From positions 62,001 to 126,000 of the forward strand of contig NZ_LMAH01000001.1 of NCBI RefSeq assembly GCF_001507335.1: a DNA stretch of 64,000 nt. The letters run 5' to 3'. Below, one piece after another: positions 1 through 8,677 of the stretch. A program made the translations under genes and the position numbers. The stretch is from Chryseobacterium sp. JAH (GTDB taxonomy: Bacteria > Bacteroidota > Bacteroidia > Flavobacteriales > Weeksellaceae). Position 1 is the stretch's first letter. Each line of letters opens with the position of its first letter. Below the pieces are notes generated by a model. It saw nothing but the letters and a program-made list of their open reading frames with translations. It was not told where the DNA came from and ran no database searches.

Positions 1-1258
1 TGATACAGTAGCTCTTTTTATATTCCAGCTTAGAATTAAGATCAGAAGTCTCCGTATGTTTTTCGAGTCTTAGAATCATTTGGTTGAAATACTGTTCTCT
101 TACCTCTTCACTATCTTCCAATCCGGTTGCAACAGGCATGAGTAAAAATACATTTTCACAATTTTCAGGAGCTACATTTGGGTCGGTCTTAGACGGACAG
201 CACACATAAAATAATGGTTTTGTAGGCCATTTTTTGTCATCATAAATTTCCGTGGTATGCAAATCCAAATCATTTTCAAAAAACAGAGTATGATGTTTCA
301 GATTTGGAATTTTTTCTTTAAATCCTAAATAATAAATTAAACATGAGGGGGCAAAAGTTCTTTTTTTCCAATATTCTTCACTGTAATTCCGGTATTCTTT
401 AGGAAGCAATTTATTTTCTGTGTGATGATAATCAGATGAAGCAATCACGCTGTCAAATTCAATATCTGTTCCATTTACGGATACTGAAGTTGCTTTATTA
501 TTATTTATTTTTATGGAGTCAATGTTCGAACTAAGGTGAAACTGAACACCTTGACCCTGGGCAATATCTGCCATCGCATCGATAATTTTTGAAAATCCAC
601 CCATCGGGTACCACGTTCCAAGTTTATAACCACCATAGTTCATTAAGCTATATAAAGCAGGGATATCTTTTGGAGCGGCACCCAAAAAAATTACGGGAAA
701 TTCCATCAGCATAATGAGCTTTGGATCTTTAAAATATTTTCTAACAAATTTGTGAAAATTGGACAATAAATCAAGTTTTAAAGCGCTTTTAGCAATTTTT
801 GGAGATACAAATTCGAACCACGAATGACAGGGCTTGTTGACGAAATCTTTCATACCCACTTCATATTTATACTTTGCATCTTGCATGAAGTCATCAAGCT
901 TTTTTCCTGCACCTTTTTCAGTGGTTTCAAAAAGTTTTTTCATCTCGTCATAATCATGGGGAATCTGCATATTTCCATCTGAAAAAACCATCTCAAATTG
1001 AGGATTTAGCGGTACCAATTGAAAAAAATCAGACGTTTTTTTATTAAAATCTGTGAAAAAGTTTTCAATAATATCGGGCATCCAGTACCAGCTTGGCCCC
1101 ATGTCAAAAGTGTAGCCATTATCTGTGATAAATTTTCTAGCCCTTCCTCCTAAACTGCTGTTCTTTTCAAATACATGAACCTCATGACCTTTCTGTGCAG
1201 AGTAAGCAGCAGCCGACAATCCTGAAAATCCTGAACCAATGATTGCTATTTTACTCAT
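1..1258 (-). CDS. crtI: Phytoene desaturase (CrtI family), 3' end cut by window edge
   Basis: FAD-dependent desaturase that introduces double bonds into phytoene to make lycopene-type carotenoids; the family acts at the inner membrane. Only the first 419 codons lie in the window. The N-terminus carries a Rossmann dinucleotide-binding motif, GSGFSG at residues 8-13, followed by the typical CrtI sequence GGRARKF and a DMGPSWYW segment, all at expected positions. ATG at 1256-1258 follows the stop of the upstream MarR gene by one base, so the two are certainly co-transcribed. In flavobacteria crtI is usually followed by crtB, which would lie beyond the left edge. Related carotenoid oxidoreductases (CrtD, carotene ketolases) share the fold, so exact substrate is inferred. 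Confidence 0.9.
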   Translation of the reverse strand, partial: MSKIAIIGSGFSGLSAAAYSAQKGHEVHVFEKNSSLGGRARKFITDNGYTFDMGPSWYWMPDIIENFFTDFNKKTSDFFQLVPLNPQFEMVFSDGNMQIPHDYDEMKKLFETTEKGAGKKLDDFMQDAKYKYEVGMKDFVNKPCHSWFEFVSPKIAKSALKLDLLSNFHKFVRKYFKDPKLIMLMEFPVIFLGAAPKDIPALYSLMNYGGYKLGTWYPMGGFSKIIDAMADIAQGQGVQFHLSSNIDSIKINNNKATSVSVNGTDIEFDSVIASSDYHHTENKLLPKEYRNYSEEYWKKRTFAPSCLIYYLGFKEKIPNLKHHTLFFENDLDLHTTEIYDDKKWPTKPLFYVCCPSKTDPNVAPENCENVFLLMPVATGLEDSEEVREQYFNQMILRLEKHTETSDLNSKLEYKKSYCI

Positions 1259-1259
1259 G

Positions 1260-1934
1260 TTAATTATTTTCGAATGAAAAATCTTTATAAACAGTTTTTA
1301 TAAGATCCCTGCTGTCAATATTTTTATTGTAAATAGGATGATGAAACTGATTGAGTTTTTTCAGAATACGGATTAAATCCATTTTTTCTGAATGAGTAAG
1401 GTTTCCTGAAACAATTTGTGTCGCTTGACGAATTTTACCCATCTGATGATCAAGAGCAACTAAACCTTTTTCAGTGATTTGAATGAGCTTTATTCTTTTA
1501 TCCTGAAGTGAATCATGTTGTGAAATCCATCCTTGTTTCAGAAGTCTATTAATTACCAAATTTCCTACAGGTTTATCGTGAATATTTTTTTTAATTAAAT
1601 CAATTTTAGACATGGTTCCAAAGGATTTCAGAGTAATGAGATAAATGAAATCTTCCTGCGTAGAAAAGTCAGAATCTGTAATGGCAGCCTTTGAATATGT
1701 TTTAGCATATCGGTTGAGATGTACAAATAACGTACTGATTGCACTTTCTGCACTTCTGCCGTTCTCCTTTCCCTCCCAATCTATTTCGTTTTCTACCATT
1801 GATTCTCTCTTGGATTCATTATTGAAAATCCATAATTTAAATCCTTCAACTGTTGAAGGATATTCTGAATTTTTATTATTCAGATCAAATTCTTCCAAAA
1901 GAGCAACGGTATCTTTTACCAAATCAAAATTCAT
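1260..1934 (-). CDS. MarR family transcriptional regulator
   Basis: Winged-helix DNA-binding protein of 224 residues. The central part (about residues 85-165) has the MarR pattern: a helix-turn-helix region with KIDLIKKNIHDKP, then VINRLLKQGWISQ and the wing DKRIKLIQITEKG. An additional N-terminal part of about 80 residues makes it longer than a typical 140-residue MarR. It is the first gene of an operon with crtI, one base downstream, so it probably controls carotenoid synthesis and its own expression. Upstream lie two TTTATAAA palindromes that could be operators. The ligand is unknown. Start is the ATG at 1932-1934; no Shine-Dalgarno is visible, as normal for this phylum. Confidence 0.88.
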   Translation of the reverse strand: MNFDLVKDTVALLEEFDLNNKNSEYPSTVEGFKLWIFNNESKRESMVENEIDWEGKENGRSAESAISTLFVHLNRYAKTYSKAAITDSDFSTQEDFIYLITLKSFGTMSKIDLIKKNIHDKPVGNLVINRLLKQGWISQHDSLQDKRIKLIQITEKGLVALDHQMGKIRQATQIVSGNLTHSEKMDLIRILKKLNQFHHPIYNKNIDSRDLIKTVYKDFSFENN

Positions 1935-1950
1935 CTTATATAATTTATTG

Positions 1951-1993
1951 TTTATAAATATACTATTTTAATTTTAAAAAGTTTATTTATAAA
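1951..1993. promoter_or_regulatory. Candidate MarR operators, two TTTATAAA palindromes
   Basis: The perfect 8-bp palindrome TTTATAAA occurs at 1951-1958 and again at 1986-1993, 35 bp apart, just upstream of the marR start. A TATATTTA sequence, one base from the TAnnTTTG -7 consensus, lies on the minus strand between the start codon and the second copy. The region is very AT-rich, so chance is a real alternative. Confidence 0.3.
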
Positions 1994-2042
1994 TTAATTC
2001 ATATCAAAAATGATTCCATAAAATGACTGTAAACTCATTATT

Positions 2043-2076
2043 AAAAAAAATAAGACTCTGCAGGCAAAGTCTTATT
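2043..2076 (-). terminator. Rho-independent terminator
   Basis: Arms AATAAGACT (2049-2057) and AGTCTTATT (2068-2076) pair perfectly; read on the minus strand the hairpin is followed by a run of eight T. It ends the gene whose stop codon is at 2106. Confidence 0.85.
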
Positions 2077-2105
2077 CTCTCTAATTCTAAACTATACTAT
2101 GAAAA

Positions 2106-3461
2106 TTATTCTTTGATGATCTTTTTTGTTGTAGTCTTTCCTGTTGATGTTTTGATAGTTACAAAGTAAATTCCCGCTGTTAAGTCTGAAATATCGACTT
2201 TTTGTACATCGTTCTGAGATTTAACTATTCTTCCAACGGTATTAGTAACTTCAACAGATTTTATTTTGTCGTCACCTTTAAAGTATATAATTCCTCTAGT
2301 AGGATTCGGGTACATGGCGGAATTCTCTTTCTTAGTATCACTAACTGATAAGGCAGATAACGAAATTCTTTTCACTCTGGTAGAACCTTGTGAGTATGCT
2401 AGAACCAAGTAATTGTTAGTAGAATCTATTAATAAGTCATTGTACGTTACCTGGCCGTCTGAAACAAAATCTCCTCCCAATGTAGACCATAAATTTGATG
2501 TACTGTCGAATTTGTACACAGTATTTCTTAAGTGGTTTCCATCGCTACTGTCCCATTGACTTGCCACAACATAAGGATTACCGCCTGACGTTACAGCAAT
2601 TGCGAGATGCTGCACAGCTTTTGCTGAAAAATTGGCATTACCCACTTGAGACCAAGCACTACCATTCCATTTTTTTACATTAATTTTTCTTCCAAGTGTT
2701 GAAGTAGATATATAGGCTACGTATACATTATTACTGCCATCAATCGCAATATCGGAAGTGTATTGCTCGCCGGAAGATGATGCATCTACAATTCCACCTC
2801 CCAACATGGTCCAGTTATCTGCAGATGTTGCAGTAGTTGTGTTTTCGTACACTCTTACTCCGCTCAGGACATTACAAGTGTAAACCTTGTTATTTGTTCC
2901 GATAACCATTTCTGCAAAAGCAGCACCACCAGAAAATCCTGCATTTCCAACCTGTTCCCACGCATTATTTACGAATCGTCTTACAGTTCCTGAGCCATCA
3001 GAGGCATAAGTGAATAAAGTGTTGTTTAGTGACACGGCAGATGCATGATAGTTTACGGTATTGGTTGTAGCACTTGCCAATGAAGACCATGCACTACCAC
3101 TGAATTTACGAACTTCTAATCCTGTTCCCTGATTAGTATAAAATACATTACCGATAGCATCTACACAAAGAGAATTATAAAGAGCAGTTCCGGTAGTGAT
3201 ACCCGCAGTTCCGCCGACATATGACCAAGTTGACCCGTCAAATTTCTGCACAGAACCTTTAGTAACTGAAGTATCATAGTAGGATAGATAATAATTTCCT
3301 GATCCATCAATTGTTAAGTTATTGTAACTCGAATTTCCTGCTGAAACAATAGGGTTTGCTCCTACGTTTTGCCATTGCTGAGCTTGTATAGAAATAAAAT
3401 GTAGAGTAACAGCTGCTATTAACAGCGTTTTTCTAAATGTAAAAAAAGCGTTTTTTTTCAT
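2106..3461 (-). CDS. Secreted seven-repeat propeller-like protein with T9SS type A sorting domain
   Basis: A 451-residue exported protein of unknown ligand. It begins with a Sec signal peptide (about residues 1-27, cut near IQAQ). The body contains seven repeats of about 45-50 residues, each opening with a W-x-x-[VL]-[GA] motif (WQNVG, WSYVG, WSSLA, WEQVG, WTMLG, WSQVG, WSTLG) followed by a hydrophobic [IV]-D-x-x-[GN]-N-x-[YV] strand, which fits a seven-bladed beta-propeller. The last 75 residues are a Por secretion (type A) sorting domain: MYPNPTRGIIY, then DISDLTAGIYFV and TTTKKIIKE. The protein is therefore expected to cross the outer membrane by T9SS and be attached or released. It stands alone with its own terminator. 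Blade count is inferred from repeats. Confidence 0.85.
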   Translation of the reverse strand: MKKNAFFTFRKTLLIAAVTLHFISIQAQQWQNVGANPIVSAGNSSYNNLTIDGSGNYYLSYYDTSVTKGSVQKFDGSTWSYVGGTAGITTGTALYNSLCVDAIGNVFYTNQGTGLEVRKFSGSAWSSLASATTNTVNYHASAVSLNNTLFTYASDGSGTVRRFVNNAWEQVGNAGFSGGAAFAEMVIGTNNKVYTCNVLSGVRVYENTTTATSADNWTMLGGGIVDASSSGEQYTSDIAIDGSNNVYVAYISTSTLGRKINVKKWNGSAWSQVGNANFSAKAVQHLAIAVTSGGNPYVVASQWDSSDGNHLRNTVYKFDSTSNLWSTLGGDFVSDGQVTYNDLLIDSTNNYLVLAYSQGSTRVKRISLSALSVSDTKKENSAMYPNPTRGIIYFKGDDKIKSVEVTNTVGRIVKSQNDVQKVDISDLTAGIYFVTIKTSTGKTTTKKIIKE

Positions 3462-3824
3462 GATAACAAAATTTAAGATTTTATAATTATTGTATTGTTT
3501 TTTTAATTTTTAGAAAACGGAACTTTTCCAACAAACCTTGATTAAAGACTCGTTAACAAATGTATGATGTCGCCAGATGAATCAGTAGAATGTTGAAGGA
3601 TTTTAAATGAAAATACATACTCATTAGATACTCCATGAACTATAATGAGGATTGATAGTTAATTTACTATGTAAATTGTGCGGATTTTGAAATTGCAGAT
3701 AAGCCTTTAATTTCAATAATTACATTGAAGATTTAATTGTTTTGTATTGATTTATTAATAAAGTAAATCCATTATCATTTAATAGATGATAATGGATTTT
3801 TAAGGTGGAAAGACTGTGATCTTA
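3462..3824. other. Intergenic region, 363 bp
   Basis: No open frame of coding character was seen. The region holds the upstream sequence of the propeller-like gene on the minus strand, with a near -7 box just before its ATG (TA followed three bases later by TTTG), and the long inverted repeat at 3765-3799 that ends the next gene. The middle looks like plain AT-rich spacer. Confidence 0.5.
3765..3799 (-). terminator. 14-bp perfect hairpin, probable terminator
   Basis: Arms at 3765-3778 and 3786-3799 (AAATCCATTATCAT and its complement) pair without mismatch around a 7-base loop, 26 bp beyond the stop of the TPR/HTH gene. The T-run is better on the plus strand than on the minus strand, so the assignment as its terminator rests on position. 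Confidence 0.55.
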
Positions 3825-5234
3825 TTAAATATTATCAATAAATTGATAAATATCTTCATTTTGTGGGATGTCCAATTTCTTTCTTAATCTGTACTTTTTA
3901 TTCTGAACAGTACGGGTTTCGATGAAAGTGTATTGAGCAATTTCTTTAGTGGTCAGTTTTAGTTTCAAAAGTGCACAAAACTCAATTTCCGACTGTTGTA
4001 AATCGGGATTAATTTTGAGTAAGTTGGAAGAAAATTGAGGGAATATGTTTTCGAATGAAAATAAGAACGAATCGTCTTTGTTTTTTACAAGATTAATAAG
4101 CTGACTGTACGTTTCGTGTAAATTGAAATCTTCAAATGTTTTACTTTTTCGTTTATACTTAGAAATGAAATACCCGAAGACTCCCAATAGAATTATAAGA
4201 GAAAAGACCCATAATATTATTTTATAAGAATTTTTTCGCTTGTCTTCAATTTTTTCTTTTTCTATCACTTTTTGAAGTGAATTATATTTACTTTCAAGCA
4301 TATTAAGATCTAACTGCTTTAGTTTTTGCTGGTAATAATCTGAGCTGTCTTTATTTCCTGTTTTAGCGTAAATCTCTTGTAAAGCGCTGTAAATAAGATT
4401 TTTATTAAGGTCAATCCCATTTTTATGACTGAAAAAAAGCGCCTTATGAAAATTTGATATTGAATTCTTAAAGTCACCTCTGGATTTAAGTACTTCGCCC
4501 AATACAATATGATTGGATACCATCGCTTTCTCATAAGGAAGATCTTTGGGTCTCAGATCTATCGATTTTTTTACATAATAATCAGCAGAATCTACGTTGT
4601 ACTGAATATAGACGTTGGCAAGATTTGAATAATTTAGATATTGGAAATTAGCATATTCTTCCGGATTTTTAAGCTCTTTTCCGCTCGATATTTCCTCTAG
4701 AATTTTTTTTGCTGCATTTCTTGGCTGATTGATATCTAAATAAATATTAGAATAGCTATTCAAAATATTTGCCTTAGCGTAAAATATTTTTTTTGACTTC
4801 GACTGATCCTTTTGTAAAATATCATAAGCAGTGTTAAGATAAAGAATCGCTCGATCGTGAAATTTATTGATAGAGTAGGTTTCAGCAAGATACACATTTG
4901 CCATCGCTTCGTAATATACATCCTGATATTCTTTTGATTTTATTTCAAGAGTTTCTGACGATACGATAAGGCTGTCCATCAAATTTTTACTATAAAAATA
5001 ACGGCATTTGCGATCGAGTAGTTTCATTTCAGAAAATGAATCTTTCAGCTTGCGCGATTCAGCCAGTAACGGATTTATCTGCAGATAAGCTTTGTCAATA
5101 TTACTTATGAATAGTTTTGAATTCGAAGATAGTTTTTGTCTCAATTTTTCAACATATTGAGAATTCTGAGCGTTAAAAAAAGTACTCAGCAATAAAAAAT
5201 AAAAAATTGTAGATTTCAGCAAAAGCCTTCTCAT
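3825..5234 (-). CDS. Membrane-anchored TPR protein with C-terminal helix-turn-helix
   Basis: A 469-residue protein of a type common in Chryseobacterium: signal sequence (residues 1-22, ending FFNA), a periplasmic region of TPR-like helical repeats (about 30-330), one transmembrane segment (about 340-362, IILWVFSLIILLGVFGYFI), and a cytoplasmic tail ending in a LuxR-like helix-turn-helix (about 410-469, with EFCALLKLKLTTKEIAQY and TRTVQNKKYRLRKKL). The layout suggests a one-component sensor that carries a periplasmic or envelope signal to DNA. No histidine kinase or receiver domain is present. It is monocistronic; its targets cannot be told from the sequence. Confidence 0.8.
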   Translation of the reverse strand: MRRLLLKSTIFYFLLLSTFFNAQNSQYVEKLRQKLSSNSKLFISNIDKAYLQINPLLAESRKLKDSFSEMKLLDRKCRYFYSKNLMDSLIVSSETLEIKSKEYQDVYYEAMANVYLAETYSINKFHDRAILYLNTAYDILQKDQSKSKKIFYAKANILNSYSNIYLDINQPRNAAKKILEEISSGKELKNPEEYANFQYLNYSNLANVYIQYNVDSADYYVKKSIDLRPKDLPYEKAMVSNHIVLGEVLKSRGDFKNSISNFHKALFFSHKNGIDLNKNLIYSALQEIYAKTGNKDSSDYYQQKLKQLDLNMLESKYNSLQKVIEKEKIEDKRKNSYKIILWVFSLIILLGVFGYFISKYKRKSKTFEDFNLHETYSQLINLVKNKDDSFLFSFENIFPQFSSNLLKINPDLQQSEIEFCALLKLKLTTKEIAQYTFIETRTVQNKKYRLRKKLDIPQNEDIYQFIDNI

Positions 5235-5399
5235 TCTAATAGATAAGATTGTAATTATAGTAGATTTTTGTGAAGTGTGGTGCTAATTTAATTAAATTTT
5301 TAAGAATATTATAATAATTAGATAGTCAATCTAAAAAATGATAAATGACATATTTTACGATTTTCAGTTAGTATCCGGCATATATTTCTTAAAATATTC

Positions 5400-5407
5400 T
5401 AATTTTG
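5400..5407 (+). promoter_or_regulatory. -7 promoter element TAATTTTG
   Basis: Exact match to the Bacteroidota -7 consensus TAnnTTTG, 99 bp before the ATG at 5507. No clear TTG -33 element sits about 20 bp upstream, so support is moderate. Confidence 0.4.
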
Positions 5408-5506
5408 TAAGATCTCATTAAAAGATTTAGTGAGGTGTTTAGGTTTCAGATCATTTAAACTTTCATTCGTGGTGATGAAAGATAATTTATTTATAAGTAT
5501 TTTAAA

Positions 5507-7309
5507 ATGATTAAAAAACCAGTACACAACTTTCACATTCCTGTTATGGGGCTTGCTTATACCATCGATAGCCCGATACGCGTTGCACAATATGGAATTT
5601 CTTCAGTAATATCAATAATCGATGATGATATCATAGAAAGGATGAAGGGATTTTATAACAAAAAATTTAATCTTAATTACCCTGATATTTCCATAAAAAC
5701 TGAAGATTTCCGTGCGAAGAGAATTACCGATTATCTTAATTTAGTGGATGATATTGTTTCCGAGAAATTTGAAAATTTCAAACAAGAATTGGTAAAAAAC
5801 AGAGAATCATTAAAGAATTTCGTCGGCATTCTTCCCAATACATCTAGTATTAAAAACGGACTTCAAAATCTATTTGAAAACGAAGATCACTTCGGCTGCC
5901 AGATTAAAAATTACGTTGAGAGAAATCTAAAGCCAGGAAGTATTGATGTTAACATCATGACAAAAGTTGATAAAGATAATTTTGTAAAAGATGTACAGCT
6001 TCCCATAATCTATAATGATGCTCACGCCTCACTGAGAGGTTTTGCTCAAAGTAAACTCAACTCTTCAATGATTCTTTCTGCGGGTATGAACCCGAGATTG
6101 TATTCTTATATTGAAGCATTTGACGATTTCTTTCTGAATTCGGAAGGCATTCTGAAAAAGAAAATCATTTTAAAGGTAAGTGACTTCCGGTCGGCAATGA
6201 TTCAGGGGAATTTTTTGGCAAAAAAAGGATTATGGGTTTCAGAATACAGGATAGAATCTGGGCTGAATTGCGGTGGTCACGCTTTTGCAACCGAAGGATT
6301 ATTGTTGGGCCCAATCATGGAAGAATTTAAGCTTAAGAAGACCGAATTGATTAACTCTACCCATTCTTTAATGGTTCAGGCCTTAAAGCAGAAAGGTAAA
6401 CTTGTTCCTTTGGAACCTTTAGACTTGAATATTACTGTACAGGGTGGAGTAGGAACTTCCGAAGAACATGAGTTTTTATTAGAAAATTATCAGGTCGACA
6501 GTGTGGGTTGGGGATCTCCATTCCTTCTCGTTCCCGAAGCGACTTCAGTAGATTTAGAAACCAGAAATTTATTGGCGCAATCAAAAAGTAAGGATTTTTA
6601 CCGTAGTAATATTTCGCCTTTGGGAGTACCCTTTAATACTGTTAAAGGTACATCTAACGAAATTATTAAAAAGCAAAAAGCTGTGAAATATAAATTTGGA
6701 AGTTCTTGTCCGAAAAAATTATTGGCTTTAAGTAAAGAATATTCAGTGCAGGGAATTTGTACGGCTTCTAAAAAATATCAGGATATAAAACTGAAAGAAC
6801 TCGCTTTAAAAAAGCACGAGTTTACCAATGTCGAATTTGAAAATAAAACTGAAGAGATTACAGATAAAGCTTGTCTCTGTGTTGGTTTGGTAAATGCAGC
6901 TTATATGGAAAACGATCTTCCGATAAAGGGAGAAAAACAGGGCGTTGTAGTTTGCCCGGGACCTAATCTTGCTTATTTTGATAAAGAAGTTTCACTTTCA
7001 GAAATGGTACAGCATATTTATGGAAACTTAAATATAATTTCAGATAATGAACGTCCCAATATGTTTATCAGTGAGCTCAGAATGTATATTGAATACTTAA
7101 AAAAGGAAATCGCAGACTTTTCCGGGAATATATCCACTGCTCAAATTAAAAAATGGCTAACCTTTAAAGCCAATCTTCTTGATGGGGTTCAATATTATTA
7201 TGAACTTTTCGGGCAAACGACATACTTTAAAAAAGACAGTAAAAAATTGAAAATGCAACTAAATGAAAGTGAAATAGTGATTTCGAAAATTGTAATTCGT
7301 GAGCTGTAA
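5507..7309 (+). CDS. Uncharacterised 600-residue protein, possible TIM-barrel flavoprotein with C-terminal cysteine cluster
   Basis: I do not recognise this protein with certainty. The first 350 residues resemble FMN-dependent TIM-barrel enzymes of the nitronate monooxygenase/PfaD type: an early strand VMGLAYTIDSPIRVAQYG, a GGHA motif at 256-259 and a GGVGT motif at 313-317 followed by SVGWGSPFLLVPEAT, where that family binds the flavin phosphate. The last 200 residues carry five cysteines (401, 418, 456, 458, 483), with CP pairs at 401 and 483 and CLC at 456-458, that could bind a metal or Fe-S cluster. There is no signal peptide or membrane segment, so it is probably cytoplasmic. ATG at 5507 lies in a conserved-looking opening. 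It stands alone; the TetR gene downstream is 653 bp away. Substrate unknown. Confidence 0.55.
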   Translation: MIKKPVHNFHIPVMGLAYTIDSPIRVAQYGISSVISIIDDDIIERMKGFYNKKFNLNYPDISIKTEDFRAKRITDYLNLVDDIVSEKFENFKQELVKNRESLKNFVGILPNTSSIKNGLQNLFENEDHFGCQIKNYVERNLKPGSIDVNIMTKVDKDNFVKDVQLPIIYNDAHASLRGFAQSKLNSSMILSAGMNPRLYSYIEAFDDFFLNSEGILKKKIILKVSDFRSAMIQGNFLAKKGLWVSEYRIESGLNCGGHAFATEGLLLGPIMEEFKLKKTELINSTHSLMVQALKQKGKLVPLEPLDLNITVQGGVGTSEEHEFLLENYQVDSVGWGSPFLLVPEATSVDLETRNLLAQSKSKDFYRSNISPLGVPFNTVKGTSNEIIKKQKAVKYKFGSSCPKKLLALSKEYSVQGICTASKKYQDIKLKELALKKHEFTNVEFENKTEEITDKACLCVGLVNAAYMENDLPIKGEKQGVVVCPGPNLAYFDKEVSLSEMVQHIYGNLNIISDNERPNMFISELRMYIEYLKKEIADFSGNISTAQIKKWLTFKANLLDGVQYYYELFGQTTYFKKDSKKLKMQLNESEIVISKIVIREL

Positions 7310-7962
7310 GCAATATAACATTACTTAATTTAGGATGGGTTTGAAGTTGGTTGATTCGTAATTCTACTGATCTAATAATCGAGGTCTTCTGTGAATCAAT
7401 GAGATAATTTTTATCGATAGAAATTTAATTTAGTAGATTTCGCAACTTAAGTAAGCTTTAAGTGTAAATTAAATTTAAAAATCACGATAAAGTATTATCA
7501 TTTTTTAGATTTGTGAATATTTCTTGAGATTTTAGAAAAAGTCTCAAGAACGATTCTCTTTGATTGGTATAATTTTAGTTGCTCAAAAAAAATATTTGCA
7601 CATATGAGATTAATATGTAAATTTACTTAACAGATTTTCTCATCACAGTGAATCAGAATTATGTTAATTTTAATGATAACTATTTTTTGATAAATTTGTC
7701 GATATAACACCGTAGATTACATTTTTTTATGAAATAAATATTTTAAAATTACGCCAAATCCAAAACAATATTAATATCGTACTTATTATAAATCTTTTCT
7801 GTAAAAAGGTAAAACTGTGAAATTTGTTTCACTTTTTTATGAAAAGACTAATGTTTAAAAAAGAAAATGAACAGCTATTTATTTAAGGTTTTGATCTTAA
7901 ATTTTGCTTTTTATTTTAAATTAAAATAATTGATTGCTTACTGCAATCTTAAATAATAGACG
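7310..7962. other. Intergenic region, 653 bp, with two inverted repeats
   Basis: The longest gene-free stretch in the window and strongly AT-rich. No reading frame with coding character was found on either strand. Two symmetrical elements stand out: arms TTCTTGAGA (7521-7529) and TCTCAAGAA (7542-7550) around a 12-base loop, and GTGAAA-TTTG-TTTCAC at 7817-7832 followed by six T. The first may end the 5507 gene transcript; the second may be an operator or weak terminator ahead of the tetR gene. Confidence 0.5.
7817..7832 (+). promoter_or_regulatory. Palindrome GTGAAA-TTTG-TTTCAC, possible TetR operator
   Basis: Perfect 6-bp arms around a 4-base centre, 130 bp upstream of the TetR-family start. 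Such a palindrome fits autoregulation by a TetR dimer, but the following T-run also fits a weak terminator. Inference from position and symmetry only. Confidence 0.3.
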
Positions 7963-8592
7963 ATGCCTAGAAAAGTTGTACAAGGTCCTATCAGGGATAA
8001 GGAAAAAACCAAACAAAAATTGCTTAACGCAGTTGGTAAAATTTTGAAAACTAAAGGTTATTCAGGATTAATGGTGAGTAAAATCGCTGCCGTTGCAGGT
8101 TTCGATAAAAAATTAATATACGAATACTTCGGAAGTACTGATAAGTTGATTGACGAGTATATCAGATCTCAGGATTATTGGAGTAAAGTTGACGAAAAGG
8201 AGATGAATGTCGATCTGTCTGACGGTGGAAAAGAGCTTTCAAAAATGGCTTTGCTCAATCAGTTTGAAAGTTTGAGAAAAAACAAAGAACTCCAAAAAAT
8301 AATTGTTTGGGAACTTTCAGAAAGTCGAGCAATCCTTAAAAAAATATTCGAACAACGTGAAGAAGTTGGTGAAGGTTTGTTCACAAACATTACTGATCCG
8401 CATTTTGGCGAAAAATCTGATGAGTACAGAGCGATCACAGCACTGCTTGTGGCAGGAATTTACCATCTTAATTTGTATACTGCATACAACGGAACAACCT
8501 TCTGTGGCATAGATACAAAATCTGAAGACGGTAGAAAGAAAATAGAAAAAGCTATCGTAGATATCATAGATTTCGCTTATCAAAAAAAATAA
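7963..8592 (+). CDS. TetR/AcrR family transcriptional regulator
   Basis: A 209-residue protein with the classic TetR N-terminal DNA-binding domain at about residues 12-62: KTKQKLLNAVGKILKTKGYS, then VSKIAAVAGFDKKLIYEYFG, where the second helix and the recognition helix are easily seen. The C-terminal part is helical and divergent, as usual for ligand-binding domains. It is a single gene after a long gap containing palindromes. The only neighbours are the unknown 600-residue protein upstream and dnaX downstream, so neither target nor ligand can be inferred confidently. Confidence 0.88.
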   Translation: MPRKVVQGPIRDKEKTKQKLLNAVGKILKTKGYSGLMVSKIAAVAGFDKKLIYEYFGSTDKLIDEYIRSQDYWSKVDEKEMNVDLSDGGKELSKMALLNQFESLRKNKELQKIIVWELSESRAILKKIFEQREEVGEGLFTNITDPHFGEKSDEYRAITALLVAGIYHLNLYTAYNGTTFCGIDTKSEDGRKKIEKAIVDIIDFAYQKK

Positions 8593-8665
8593 TTATATTC
8601 TAAAATTTGAATTCGCATCTACCTAGATTTGAAAATTTATATTTTCAAATTAGAACAATATTTCT

Positions 8666-8673
8666 TACTTTTG
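8666..8673 (+). promoter_or_regulatory. -7 promoter element TACTTTTG of dnaX
   Basis: Exact TAnnTTTG match ending only four bases before the dnaX ATG at 8678. If used, transcription would start at or next to the start codon, giving a leaderless or nearly leaderless mRNA. No convincing -33 TTG was found. Confidence 0.45.
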
Positions 8674-8677
8674 GGCT

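Noticed and set aside
4319..4534. 71-codon frame in another phase within the TPR/HTH gene
   Set aside because: Overlaps the TPR region of a complete gene and has no recognisable domain.
7541..7547. GTCTCAA heptamer in the gap before tetR, same as in the glucan locus operator
   Set aside because: It is one arm of a local hairpin and far from the locus; a 7-mer is expected by chance at this frequency.
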